Shown in pieces: positions 7,776 through 14,556 of a stretch of 64,000 bases of DNA. A model generated the notes under the pieces. That model saw only the letters and a program-made list of their open reading frames with translations. It was not told where the DNA came from and searched no databases. A program made the position numbers and the translations under genes. How positions within the stretch are numbered: the stretch's first letter is position 1; each line of letters opens with the position of its first letter. Source of the DNA: Methylobacterium sp. NEAU K (GTDB lineage Bacteria; Pseudomonadota; Alphaproteobacteria; Rhizobiales; Beijerinckiaceae); contig NZ_JAUYZJ010000020.1 in the NCBI RefSeq assembly GCF_030700285.1, forward strand, positions 34,072-98,071, read 5' to 3'.

Positions 7776-8075
7776 TCAGAGGTGAGGGCGGTTGCCCGGC
7801 AGGCGCGGGTCGCGGCCGTCGCGGCGGGGCACGAGCGGCGCCTCGACGACGGGCGAACGTTCGCCGAGCGGAGCGTGGAACTGCTGCTGCGCGGGCGCCG
7901 AGGTGGCCGTCTTCTCGGCGAGCATCTCTGCCATCCGCTCGGCCCACACGAGCAGCGTGATCAGCCCGTTCCGAACCAGCACGTTCGCCGTGGTCGTCGG
8001 AACGTGCTTCTCGACGCCCTGGCGCAGGACGCTGAGATGCTGGGGTAGGGAGATGACGAAGGCGCCGTCGGACAT
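7776..8075 (-). CDS. hypothetical phage protein, 99 residues
   Basis: The start at 8075 (MSDGAFVIS) overlaps nothing but lies 2 bases after the Gp49 stop, so the two genes are coupled. The N-terminal 60 residues are well ordered in appearance (LPQHLSVLRQGVEKHVPTT, VLVRNGLITLLVWAERM) and the rest is Pro and Arg-rich. No catalytic or metal-binding motif is seen. It belongs to the leftward early operon. Confidence 0.6.
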   Translation of the reverse strand: MSDGAFVISLPQHLSVLRQGVEKHVPTTTANVLVRNGLITLLVWAERMAEMLAEKTATSAPAQQQFHAPLGERSPVVEAPLVPRRDGRDPRLPGNRPHL

Positions 8076-8077
8076 GG

Positions 8078-8383
8078 TCACGCCGCCGCCAGCCGCTCGC
8101 GGAGCAGGTAGCCTTCCAGCTCCCAAATTCGCTCGCGGGCATTTCGGTGCGCGATCTGCTCGCCGATGCTCGGATCGAAGTTCTCGGGCGAGGCAGCCGC
8201 GCTGGTGCCGGTGACGATGAAGCCGTTGCGCAGCGTGAGCGCGCAGACGGTCAGGGTCGTGCCCGGGAACACGTGGTAGGCCGCGCTCACGATGCGGCTG
8301 TCGATGTGATCGGGCGTCAGGCGGGGCGCGTTGAGCCCCTTTGCCTGCAGCTCGTCTTCCAGCTTGGTCTCGTCGCTCGACAT
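8078..8383 (-). CDS. Gp49 family phage protein
   Basis: The start at 8383 has GGGGAG upstream and gives 101 residues. The segment YHVFPGTTLTVCALTLRNG followed by TGTSAAASPENFD and ARERIWELEGYLL is the hallmark of the Gp49/Gp66 phage family (a small conserved early protein, often next to recombination genes). The biochemical role of the family is not established. It marks the region as phage-derived with good certainty. Confidence 0.85.
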   Translation of the reverse strand: MSSDETKLEDELQAKGLNAPRLTPDHIDSRIVSAAYHVFPGTTLTVCALTLRNGFIVTGTSAAASPENFDPSIGEQIAHRNARERIWELEGYLLRERLAAA

Positions 8384-8385
8384 GT

Positions 8386-8862
8386 TCACTCCCCCTCGCT
8401 CGCGGCCCGCCACAGCGGCAGGTCCGTCAGGTCCGCCGAAGCCCGCAGGCTCGGCACACACGGTGCAGCATCCGGCCCGACCAGTGCGGGTGCGGGCGAC
8501 CGTCCTGCACGGCGCGCAGCCGTTCCTTCAGGCGTGCGGCCTGCCGCGCGAAGAACAGCCTCACCCGCAACCACCGCAGGGTGAGCAGTCCCGGCGACGG
8601 CGGAGGTGAGCTGGACTTCATGAGCGAGCCTCCTGAGTTGCCGCTCTCGTTCGGCGGCGTGGGCGGCCTCGATCCGAGCCAGGATGTGCGAGGCGATTTC
8701 CTTGGGCGGCCGGTACCGGAGCGCCCACAGCTTCCCGAATGGGACTGCCGCGCGCGTCGCGATCCGGCGCATGGCGTTGGCCGTGTCGCCGGGACCGCGC
8801 GTCTCGAAGCGCAGCAGATCGTCGAAGGCGGTGCGCGCCCTCATCACGTCAGCGTTCGACAT
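8386..8862 (-). CDS. phage early protein, first gene after a regulatory hairpin
   Basis: The start chosen is the ATG at 8862 (MSNADVMRARTAFDD); an in-frame ATG further upstream would place the start inside an inverted repeat. The 158-residue product has a conserved-looking N-terminal half (FGKLWALRYRPPKEIASHI) and a looser C-terminus. Within it, 8427-8621 is also open in another minus-strand frame and encodes a plausible 64-residue basic peptide (WLRVRLFFARQAARLKERL), so one of the two frames may be spurious in its second half. Confidence 0.55.
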   Translation of the reverse strand: MSNADVMRARTAFDDLLRFETRGPGDTANAMRRIATRAAVPFGKLWALRYRPPKEIASHILARIEAAHAAERERQLRRLAHEVQLTSAVAGTAHPAVVAGEAVLRAAGRTPEGTAARRAGRSPAPALVGPDAAPCVPSLRASADLTDLPLWRAASEGE

Positions 8863-8878
8863 TTGCGATTTCCGCAAA
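8862..8878. promoter_or_regulatory. inverted repeat at the head of an early gene
   Basis: TTTGCG, five bases, then CGCAAA form a perfect 6-bp dyad at 8862-8878, overlapping the start codon region of the gene that begins at 8862. Lying directly at a start, it could be an operator half-site pair or a small hairpin masking the ribosome site. Confidence 0.4.
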
Positions 8879-8899
8879 GACCTTTTGCACATGGGCAAA

Positions 8900-8931
8900 T
8901 CCGTCCGTGGTTACTTTCGACCACGGACGGA
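8900..8931. promoter_or_regulatory. perfect 12-bp inverted repeat (operator or hairpin)
   Basis: TCCGTCCGTGGT (8900-8911), an 8-base loop, then the exact reverse complement (8920-8931). It lies 38 bases upstream of the leftward gene starting at 8862 and just before a good ribosome site (GGAGGG) for a possible rightward gene at 8942. No T-run follows on either strand, so a simple terminator is less likely than an operator or 5'-leader structure. Confidence 0.6.
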
Positions 8932-8941
8932 GGGAGCCGAC

Positions 8942-9229
8942 ATGCAGAGGGAGTGCTTGAGGGTACGCACGGCACACAGCGCGACCGCCAGCTTGCAGGC
9001 AGGGACGGGCGCGCAGGGAGAGGGACGACCCGGCCGAGGGTCCGAGATTGCGATGGTCTCGGCCGGATCGCTCGCTGGCGGGAGGCGTGAGCCTGCGACC
9101 GCTGCGATGGGGAATGAGGGACGCCTGCCCGCCGTTGTCGAAACGGAGGAAAAGGTGCGGGCAGGCGATCGGCCGGTGAAGCCCGACACGATGGGAGAAA
9201 GCTGTGCGCAAGTCAGCAATCGTTGGTAA
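8942..9229 (+). CDS. possible small rightward gene in an otherwise empty gap
   Basis: This is the only reasonable candidate in the 446-base gap between leftward genes (8863-9308). The ATG has a strong GGAGGGAG site at correct distance, and 95 codons follow. The predicted product is low in hydrophobic residues, rich in Gly, Ala, Arg and Glu, and resembles no family, so translation is doubtful. The rest of the gap shows nothing I can interpret apart from the inverted repeats at 8862 and 8900. Confidence 0.3.
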   Translation: MQRECLRVRTAHSATASLQAGTGAQGEGRPGRGSEIAMVSAGSLAGGRREPATAAMGNEGRLPAVVETEEKVRAGDRPVKPDTMGESCAQVSNRW

Positions 9230-9308
9230 CGACGAAGCCTTGCCGAGCGCGATACTGTCCTCCGGGACGAGAACTGCGGGGCGAGCCATGTGCACGCACA
9301 TCGACATT

Positions 9309-9818
9309 TCAGGCACGCCTCTTCAGACGCGCCAAGCCACGGCCAACGCGCTCGCGAAGCGAGGCGGCGTTGTCCTGGCCGACAACGACAACCACCGCAG
9401 GATTGGGCAGACGGTCGGCCGCCACCGCCTCGACCGGCACGAAGCTGAGACCACGATCCATGGCCTCCGCCATGCGGATGAGGTCGGCGAACCGCGAGCG
9501 GTGGCGCAGGATCGCCATCAATTCGGCGTCCTGGGCTTCGGCCTGGAGGTGCTGCGCGGCGTATTCCAGGTCGAGTGCCTGCTGCGCCGTCTCGGCAGCC
9601 GCGCCGGTGTCCGGGTGTTCGCCGCGCTCAACCTCGACGGCGAGACGCGCCGCTAGGATCGCGAACGCAGCCGCCGCGCGGCGGCAGGAACAACCGAGGG
9701 CGAGCAAGTTCTTGGCGTCGGTCACGGTGGGCTCCAGGCAGGAGACCGCCACCGAGGCCATTGCCTCGACGCTGGCAGCGGCATGGGCACGCGGCGAAAG
9801 GCGAGGGGCGGCGCTCAC
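9309..9818 (-). CDS. hypothetical phage protein, 169 residues
   Basis: Starts at a GTG that overlaps the stop of the upstream gene (GTGA), the coupling seen through this operon. The protein is helical and alanine-rich, with a central stretch LDLEYAAQHLQAEAQDAEL and a C-terminal VVVVVGQDN strand. Two neighbouring cysteines (GCSC) occur near residue 43. Function unknown. It is the last gene of the block 10457-9309. Confidence 0.55.
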   Translation of the reverse strand: MSAAPRLSPRAHAAASVEAMASVAVSCLEPTVTDAKNLLALGCSCRRAAAAFAILAARLAVEVERGEHPDTGAAAETAQQALDLEYAAQHLQAEAQDAELMAILRHRSRFADLIRMAEAMDRGLSFVPVEAVAADRLPNPAVVVVVGQDNAASLRERVGRGLARLKRRA

Positions 9819-9976
9819 TGGAGCGCTCCGCAGACGATCAGCCCGGCGCCGACAGCGAGGCCGACGTGGCTTGCGCGGCGGATCAGGGCTTCACCAGCAC
9901 CACCAGAGATCAGGGCGCGCCCGAAGGTGCAGCTCACGACGATCCATGCGCCGAGGAGGAGGGATGCGAGACCCAT
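9815..9976 (-). CDS. small membrane protein
   Basis: I place the start at 9976 because it overlaps the previous stop by one base and gives a clean 53-residue product with two hydrophobic segments (LASLLLGAWIVVSCTFG and VGLAVGAGLIVCGAL) joined by a short basic loop. That architecture fits a small holin-like or inner-membrane accessory protein. There is no further support for a lysis role, and no endolysin is seen nearby. Confidence 0.55.
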   Translation of the reverse strand: MGLASLLLGAWIVVSCTFGRALISGGAGEALIRRASHVGLAVGAGLIVCGALQ

Positions 9977-10251
9977 CAGTGCCGGCCCTCCACATCGGGG
10001 AGCAGCCGCGCGTCCTCGGTCGCCTCGTCGACGCTGCACATCGTGCCGGCGACCGGCGTCCCATCCTCGCGCGTGGCCCGGAACTGCACCGCGAAGGGCT
10101 CGCCCCAGCCACAGGGCCGGCCGAATACCGGCGCTCGCTCGACGGCGATGCCGTGAAAGCCAAGGTCCTTCAGCGTCGAGCGGGCGGCGACCTCGTCGGC
10201 CTCGCAGGAGGCCAGAGCGAGTGTGACGAGAAGGGTGAGGGCGCAGCGCAT
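9976..10251 (-). CDS. small putative lipoprotein
   Basis: The 91-residue product starts at 10251 (ATGA overlap with the upstream stop). Its N-terminus MRCALTLLVTLALASC is a signal peptide ending in a lipobox-like LALASC, so Cys16 is a candidate for lipidation. The mature part has a Cys-containing beta-rich body (GRPCGWGEPFAVQF, GTMCS). Phage-encoded lipoproteins can serve as spanins or exclusion factors; the length and lack of a Pro-rich stretch do not favour a spanin. Confidence 0.6.
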   Translation of the reverse strand: MRCALTLLVTLALASCEADEVAARSTLKDLGFHGIAVERAPVFGRPCGWGEPFAVQFRATREDGTPVAGTMCSVDEATEDARLLPDVEGRH

Positions 10252-10457
10252 CAGGCCATGCCCTGTTCGGCCGGCCGGATGAGCGTGAGCCGGGAAGCGA
10301 GCACAGCGAAAAGCGCGTCGCGCTTGTCGTCCGGCGTGCTCCAATACACGCTCATCAGCGCGTTCAGACGCTCTGTCGGCGACCCGCTCGCCAGCGCTTC
10401 CCGCACTCGAAGTTCAGCAGCGGCCATGTCGGCCGCAGATTGAGGCTGCTCAGACAT
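10251..10457 (-). CDS. small helical phage protein heading the 10457-9309 block
   Basis: A 68-residue product from the ATG at 10457 (MSEQPQSAADMAAAEL). It is helical throughout, with a conserved-looking SVYWSTPDDKRDALFAVL. Its start codon overlaps the start codon of the divergent gene at 10456 within the palindrome CATG, so the two genes cannot be separated by any spacer. Its stop overlaps the next start by one base. No function is recognised. Confidence 0.55.
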   Translation of the reverse strand: MSEQPQSAADMAAAELRVREALASGSPTERLNALMSVYWSTPDDKRDALFAVLASRLTLIRPAEQGMA

Positions 10458-11103
10458 GGCTACCTTCGCAAGTGTTTGCCCCCACTGCGAGACGAAGATC
10501 GCAATGGAAATTCTTGGGATCAGCCGAACACGACACGGACCGGAAGCCTTGTTCGTGTTCTGCACGGCATGCGGGATGCCAAGCGTAGCGCTCGTAATGT
10601 CGATGACGGACAACTTGTCTACTTTCGCGCTGCACGGCGGCTCGCAGGCGATCAACAACAAGTGCCAGAACCTCGGAATGACCTATCCACCGAGCGCGGT
10701 CAGCTCGGCCCCCGATCACGTTCCGGAGAAAGTTGCGCGGGTCTACGTCCAGGCCGAGGAGGCCGAGAAACGAAATCACCTCGACACGGCTGCAATGGGT
10801 TATCGCAAAACCATCGACATCGGGCTGAAGGCTTTCGCGCCGGACGTGAGGGGCGATTTCGGCCCGCGTATCAACAAGCTTGCCGAAGATGGTAAGCTTC
10901 CGCCGGCTCTCAAGGATTGGTGCCACCAAGTACGGCTTCTGGGAAATGAGGGAACGCACGAGCTGGACGAGCCAGCAGCCGAGGACGTGGCAGATCTTGC
11001 CGGGTTCACGCAGTCCGTTCTCGAATACCTCTTTACGATGCCGAAACGCGTCGAGGACCGGAAAGCTGCCGCCGCCGCCGCCGCCGCCAAGGCCAAGCGC
11101 TAA
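10456..11103 (+). CDS. DUF4145 domain protein with N-terminal zinc ribbon
   Basis: The 215-residue protein begins with CPHC (residues 9-12) and CTAC (36-39), a four-cysteine zinc ribbon. It continues into a DUF4145 domain (HLDTAAMGYRKTIDIGLKA, INKLAEDGKLPPAL, RLLGNEGTHE, then FTQSVLEYLFTMP). DUF4145 is a helical HEPN-like fold found in defence, restriction-associated and mobile-element proteins. The C-terminus is a poly-Ala and Lys tail encoded by a GCC repeat. It reads against the operon on its left and converges with cro on its right, so it is probably cargo. The exact activity is unknown. Confidence 0.8.
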   Translation: MATFASVCPHCETKIAMEILGISRTRHGPEALFVFCTACGMPSVALVMSMTDNLSTFALHGGSQAINNKCQNLGMTYPPSAVSSAPDHVPEKVARVYVQAEEAEKRNHLDTAAMGYRKTIDIGLKAFAPDVRGDFGPRINKLAEDGKLPPALKDWCHQVRLLGNEGTHELDEPAAEDVADLAGFTQSVLEYLFTMPKRVEDRKAAAAAAAAKAKR

Positions 11104-11120
11104 GCTGTGATCGGCGCCCA

Positions 11121-11363
11121 TCACGCGGCCGCTCCCTCGACGGGAACACCGTTCTCGCCGGGGATCCGGAAGAACTCGGGGCAGAGAAGGCGTCGGCTGA
11201 TGCCGCACGCCTTCTCGATCCGCACGGCGAGGTTGGGTGAACATCGCCCGACCTGCTTCGCCTTGTTGATGGCCGCTTGAGAGACCCCGCAGGCCTTCGC
11301 CAGCTTGGCTTCCGATCCGCGGTCTCGGATCGCGGCTTCGATGAGGGGGCGAACGTCCGACAT
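11121..11363 (-). CDS. Cro/YdaS-like antirepressor or early repressor
   Basis: An 80-residue helix-turn-helix protein: SEAKLAKACGVSQAAINKAKQVGRC is the HTH (shown in two overlapping parts: helix AKLAKACGVS and recognition helix QAAINKAKQVG). It lies immediately divergent from the CI-like gene and its promoter overlaps the CI operator, the classic cro position. It should bind the same intergenic operator and favour the lytic or early programme. Family assignment rests on position and the YdaS-type sequence. Confidence 0.8.
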   Translation of the reverse strand: MSDVRPLIEAAIRDRGSEAKLAKACGVSQAAINKAKQVGRCSPNLAVRIEKACGISRRLLCPEFFRIPGENGVPVEGAAA

Positions 11364-11446
11364 GGCGCGGAATATGATCGGTTTGGTTGTTGGTTGTCAA
11401 CAACCAGAAAAACCGAGCGGTTCCACAACCAAAGTTGTAGCTTGCA
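11364..11446. promoter_or_regulatory. cI-cro divergent promoter and operator region
   Basis: On the minus strand a good sigma-70 promoter for cro is visible: TTGACA (complement of 11395-11400), 17-base spacer, TCATAT (complement of 11372-11377). Overlapping it is the 17-bp sequence at 11385-11401, which recurs at 12508-12524, and the dyad GGTTG-N4-CAACC at 11392-11405. A further dyad ACAAC-N4-GTTGT (11425-11438) lies 8 bases before the CI start and could mediate autoregulation. Binding by CI or Cro is inferred from position and symmetry. Confidence 0.75.
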
Positions 11447-12136
11447 ATGATGACGTGGCACGATCGGATCCGAGAGGCGCGCGAGGCCAAGGGCCTAGGG
11501 CAGAAGGCCCTCGGCAACCTTGTCGGCGTGTCTCAGGCCGCCATCGGCAAAATCGAGAACCACAAGGTTCAGACAACCGAGATCCTGGGCAAGCTGTGCG
11601 AGGCCCTCGGCATTGATCCGGCTACGATGCCGGAAGAGGCTTTCGGGAACGCGAGGCCGCCGCAAAGGCGAGCGCCACAGCCAGCAATCGCGCTGCCGGA
11701 ATACGCGCGCGATCCGGCTTACTGGGCTGCTGCCGCTGGTCTTGTCGGAGACGTGCCGCTCTATGCGTCGGCCGAAGGCGGGGAGGGCTCTCTAATCATT
11801 GAGCGCGAGCCGATCGGCAGCGTACCTCGCCCACCTTCGCTGCAAGGTGTTCGCGACGGTTACGCGCTTTATCTGACTGGCGAGTCGATGGTGCCTGAGT
11901 TCGAGCCGGGAGATACCCTGTTCGTGAACCCGCGATTGCCAGTTTTATCCGACACATCGTGCGCGTTCTTCAGCTCCAAAGCAGAGGAACCGCTTGCTCT
12001 GGTCAAGCGGTTCCTCGGGGCTACTGATACGACCTGGCGAGTGCGGCAGTTTAATCCTGCGGAGGAATTCTTGCTAGACCGCCAGGAGTGGTCGGTGCGC
12101 CACCGGATCGTGTCCAAAAATTTCCGCAAGGGCTAG
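11447..12136 (+). CDS. CI-like phage repressor (HTH plus S24/LexA-type peptidase)
   Basis: The 229-residue protein has an N-terminal Xre helix-turn-helix (residues 8-55; GQKALGNLVGVSQAAIGKIE). The C-terminal S24 peptidase domain has the nucleophile Ser147 in GESMVPEF and the general-base Lys187 in ALVKRFL. An Ala-Gly pair near residues 97-98 may be the self-cleavage site. Such repressors hold a prophage silent and are inactivated by RecA-stimulated self-cleavage after DNA damage. Operators for it are visible on both sides of the gene (11364-11446 and 12471-12535). Either of two adjacent ATG codons may start it. Confidence 0.9.
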   Translation: MMTWHDRIREAREAKGLGQKALGNLVGVSQAAIGKIENHKVQTTEILGKLCEALGIDPATMPEEAFGNARPPQRRAPQPAIALPEYARDPAYWAAAAGLVGDVPLYASAEGGEGSLIIEREPIGSVPRPPSLQGVRDGYALYLTGESMVPEFEPGDTLFVNPRLPVLSDTSCAFFSSKAEEPLALVKRFLGATDTTWRVRQFNPAEEFLLDRQEWSVRHRIVSKNFRKG

Positions 12137-12390
12137 AACGGCAAATCGTCGTCTGGCATCTCGCCGTAGCTGCACACGACCTCAGGCTCTTCAAATTCGC
12201 CGGTCTCCGGATTCCCGGTGCGCGCCAAGACAACCACGGCTGATTTCCGCTCCGACATACGCTCGGCCATTCGAAGCGCTAGGCCCTTCGTTCCCGCCTC
12301 CAGGGGCAGATCCATTCGGATGCCCCGACGATCGCGCGTAAAACCCTGCACCACATAGTACGTTTTCTGGCCGGCTGGCTCAGGCTTCAT
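12133..12390 (-). CDS. small conserved phage protein ending in GEMPDDDLPF
   Basis: An 85-residue protein convergent with cI (4-base overlap of the stops) and divergent from the rightward operon. The beta-rich start (KTYYVVQGFTRDRRG), a helix (KGLALRMAERMSERKSAVVV) and an acidic C-terminal DDDLPF tail are seen. Acidic PF-ending tails resemble the C-terminal tip of SSB and could contact replication proteins; this is only suggestive. A candidate promoter (TTGACT, complement of 12442-12447) lies 52 bases upstream. Confidence 0.65.
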   Translation of the reverse strand: MKPEPAGQKTYYVVQGFTRDRRGIRMDLPLEAGTKGLALRMAERMSERKSAVVVLARTGNPETGEFEEPEVVCSYGEMPDDDLPF

Positions 12391-12470
12391 CGCTTCCTCC
12401 GGTTGTCCCGGGATCAGATGTTCTGTTTATGTTCTAGTCGGAGTCAACGTCGGTTTTCGGCCTGGCCCTG

Positions 12471-12535
12471 TGGACAACAACCAAACACCGCGCTTGGTAG
12501 CGTGGTAGTTGACAACCAACAACCACGGTTATACC
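12471..12535 (+). promoter_or_regulatory. promoter and operator of the rightward early operon
   Basis: TTGACA at 12509-12514 with TATACC at 12530-12535 (15-base spacing) forms the promoter. The 17-bp sequence at 12508-12524 is an exact inverted copy of the operator between cI and cro and covers the -35 box and spacer. A degenerate copy (GGACAACAACC) lies at 12472-12482, and an AACC-N2-GGTT dyad at 12521-12530 overlaps the -10 region. Control by CI and Cro of both early operons is inferred. Confidence 0.7.
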
Positions 12536-12562
12536 GTCCCTCCATCGCCTCCCGACGAGCCG

Positions 12563-12736
12563 ATGGAGCCCCAGATGCTCACCGCCTACCTCGACAATCT
12601 CCAGGACGCTTCGGCCACGGTGGTGGTCGCACACTGCCTGCTTGCCTCTCTCACCATCGGCGTCGCCCCGTTCGTGCTGGCGTTCATCGTCCAGCACGTG
12701 GCCGCCGTCTGCGCCTCTCAGCAGGGAGGCCGCTGA
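12563..12736 (+). CDS. small membrane protein, first gene of the rightward operon
   Basis: I place the start at the ATG at 12563 because the longer reading frame would begin at a TTG inside the promoter. The 57-residue product has one strong hydrophobic segment (HCLLASLTIGVAPFVLAFIV). It is followed one base later by the Xre gene. Role unknown. Confidence 0.55.
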   Translation: MEPQMLTAYLDNLQDASATVVVAHCLLASLTIGVAPFVLAFIVQHVAAVCASQQGGR

Positions 12737-12737
12737 C

Positions 12738-12983
12738 ATGGCCGGCAAGCCCGCGACTGCCGTGGACGTCCGTATCGGCGAGCGCATCAGCGCCGCCCGG
12801 ATCCGCGCTCGCCTCACCCAGCGCACGGTCGCGGCAGCGATCGGCATCTCGACCGCCCAGCTCCAGAAGTACGAGAAGGGCACGAACCGCATCATCGCCA
12901 TCGCGCTGAGCATCGTCGCCCAGCAGACCGGAACGCCAATCGAATACTTCTTCGACGGCGCGCACGAAGCGAAGGCCGCCTGA
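12738..12983 (+). CDS. Xre-family helix-turn-helix regulator
   Basis: The ATG at 12738 follows the previous stop by one base and gives 81 residues. RIGERISAARIRARLTQ, TVAAAIGISTAQLQKYE and KGTNRIIAIALSIVA form the standard five-helix Xre domain that fills nearly the whole protein. Position early in the rightward operon suggests a CII-like or secondary regulator. There is no peptidase domain, so it should not respond to RecA. Confidence 0.85.
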   Translation: MAGKPATAVDVRIGERISAARIRARLTQRTVAAAIGISTAQLQKYEKGTNRIIAIALSIVAQQTGTPIEYFFDGAHEAKAA

Positions 12984-12985
12984 CC

Positions 12986-13297
12986 ATGGCCTCGCAGCAC
13001 CTCTGCTGGGTCCCGGACCCGCGCGATCCCGACGCTGACGAGTGCCTATGCGCTCGATTCACGGTCTCGCGCTTCGGTACGCACCCGCATGGCTACGCCG
13101 AGCACTTCGACCCGGGCTCCGGCCCGGAGTTCGAGATCACCTCCGTCGTCACCGAGCGCCACGAGCTCGTCGAGCTGACCGATGAGCAGCACGAGGCTGT
13201 CGAGGTCGCGATCCTGGACCGCTTCAGCTTCCTTGAAGCGAAGCGTGAGGAGCGCGAGCGAGTCGCATATTACTGGCGCGACGAGGAGGCAGCCTGA
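12986..13297 (+). CDS. hypothetical phage protein, 103 residues
   Basis: A soluble, acidic protein in the rightward operon, 2 bases behind the Xre gene. It contains PDPRDPDADECLCARF near the start and a C-terminal charged helix (FLEAKREERERVAYYW). No motif identifies a family. The next gene begins 2 bases later. Confidence 0.55.
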   Translation: MASQHLCWVPDPRDPDADECLCARFTVSRFGTHPHGYAEHFDPGSGPEFEITSVVTERHELVELTDEQHEAVEVAILDRFSFLEAKREERERVAYYWRDEEAA

Positions 13298-13299
13298 TC

Positions 13300-13518
13300 A
13301 TGGCGACCCTCGCTCTCCCCGCCGGCTACACGATCAGCGGCACCCGCGCCGGCTATGCCCTGCGCAGCCCCTACGGCCCCCTCGGCGACGACTTCGATTG
13401 CTGGGCCGAAGCCTGTTTCGCCGCCCAGGACCACGCCGAATCCCTCGCGCTGGAGGCCGCCGACGAGCTGGCCGCCATCGCGGATTTCGAAGCCGACCAG
13501 TTTCGCGAGGCCGCGTGA
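13300..13518 (+). CDS. small acidic phage protein, 72 residues
   Basis: A short protein with an N-terminal beta-hairpin-like stretch (GYTISGTRAGYALRSPYG) and a C-terminal acidic helix (ALEAADELAAIADFEADQF). Its stop overlaps the next start (TGATG). This kind of small protein is common in early operons; function not recognised. Confidence 0.55.
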   Translation: MATLALPAGYTISGTRAGYALRSPYGPLGDDFDCWAEACFAAQDHAESLALEAADELAAIADFEADQFREAA

Positions 13519-13829
13519 TGAACGCCTTCCGTGAAGCGCACCGGCATGTCCTGCCGGGTGCAAAAACCATCGCCTCCGCGCAGGTGCCCGACGTCATCGC
13601 CTCCCACGCCGAGCGTGAGGCCGACCTCGCAGTGGTGACCGACCATCACGGCATCAACGCCTTCACCGACGAGCTTCTGATGGCCCGCGTCTTCCGCCGC
13701 TTCGGCTTGGAGATGCTGACCGAGGACGCCTTGGCGATGCTCGCCCGGGAATACGAGGCGAACGCCGCGCTCCGCGAGCGCATGGACGCCGAGAACCGGG
13801 CTCTGACCAAGCTGGCGGGTGCTCGATGA
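13518..13829 (+). CDS. hypothetical phage protein, 103 residues
   Basis: The true start is the ATG at 13518, coupled to the previous stop; the frame is open upstream only by chance. The protein is helical with two parts, VPDVIASHAEREADLAV and MARVFRRFGLEMLTEDAL, then a charged helix. Its stop overlaps the next start by 4 bases. No known family. Confidence 0.55.
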   Translation: MNAFREAHRHVLPGAKTIASAQVPDVIASHAEREADLAVVTDHHGINAFTDELLMARVFRRFGLEMLTEDALAMLAREYEANAALRERMDAENRALTKLAGAR

Positions 13830-14221
13830 GCTGCGCCGTCCGCTCCGCCCCGGACCATCAGGCGTTCATCGCCCTGGTCGACCGCTACGCCGCCGCGTTC
13901 GGCGTCCCGAGCTACAGCGAACTGGTCAGCGCCATCCACGCGCAGGATCAGCGCGCGTCCGAGTTCTACGGCGGCCTGCGCGCCGCCGCCGAGAACGTCC
14001 GCGCGGCGCAGATCCTCATCGCCCAGGCCGCCCTCGAGCAGCCGCGCGACGACATGCTCCGGAGCCTCGCCGAGGCGCTGAAGCACGCGACCGCGGCCAG
14101 CATGGCGGCCAATATCGCTCTGTTCACCGCCGAGACCCGCGTCGACCTCGACGGGCGCGACGACGTCACAGTGCTCGCCGACGCGCGCACGCGGCTCCGG
14201 GCTGCGGGGAGGCGCCGGTGA
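13826..14221 (+). CDS. helical phage protein, 131 residues
   Basis: An all-helical, alanine-rich protein (FIALVDRYAAAFGVPSY; FYGGLRAAAENVRAAQILIA) in the rightward operon, coupled by 4-base overlaps at both ends (ATGA before, GTGA after). No catalytic motif or cysteine motif is visible. Function unknown. Confidence 0.55.
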   Translation: MSCAVRSAPDHQAFIALVDRYAAAFGVPSYSELVSAIHAQDQRASEFYGGLRAAAENVRAAQILIAQAALEQPRDDMLRSLAEALKHATAASMAANIALFTAETRVDLDGRDDVTVLADARTRLRAAGRRR

Positions 14222-14556
14222 GGACCGGCCCCGTCACCAACCGCGAGCGCGAGGAGATGCGCTGCCTGCGGGCGCAGCTCGTCTCCGTCGAGGAGATCGG
14301 CGCCCAGGTCGGCCGATCCGGTCGCTGTGTCTGGGAGCACGTGAAGGACATGGGCGTCGAGGCGCCCCGTCCAGGCCGGGCCGGCCGCGGCTGCAAACGC
14401 ACCGACGCCGAGAACGCCCGGCTCCTCGCAGCCGCCCGCGCCGGCCTCTCCCGCGAGGAGATCGGTGCCCGCTTTCGCCTCGCGCCGATCAGCGTCGGCC
14501 CGACCCTGTCCCGCCTGCGCAAGGCGCAGCGCACCGCCGGGGAGTCCCGCGCGTGA
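14218..14556 (+). CDS. helix-turn-helix phage protein with two sigma-like repeats
   Basis: A GTG start at 14218 overlaps the previous stop and gives 112 residues. Two HTH-like units are visible: REEMRCLRAQLVSVEEIG with AQVGRSGRCVWEHVKDMG, and ARLLAAARAGLSREEIG with ARFRLAPISVGPTLSRLR. Tandem HTH units of this sort are found in GcrA-like and recombinase-type DNA-binding proteins. It is probably a DNA-binding regulator; no closer match is claimed. Confidence 0.6.
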   Translation: MRTGPVTNREREEMRCLRAQLVSVEEIGAQVGRSGRCVWEHVKDMGVEAPRPGRAGRGCKRTDAENARLLAAARAGLSREEIGARFRLAPISVGPTLSRLRKAQRTAGESRA

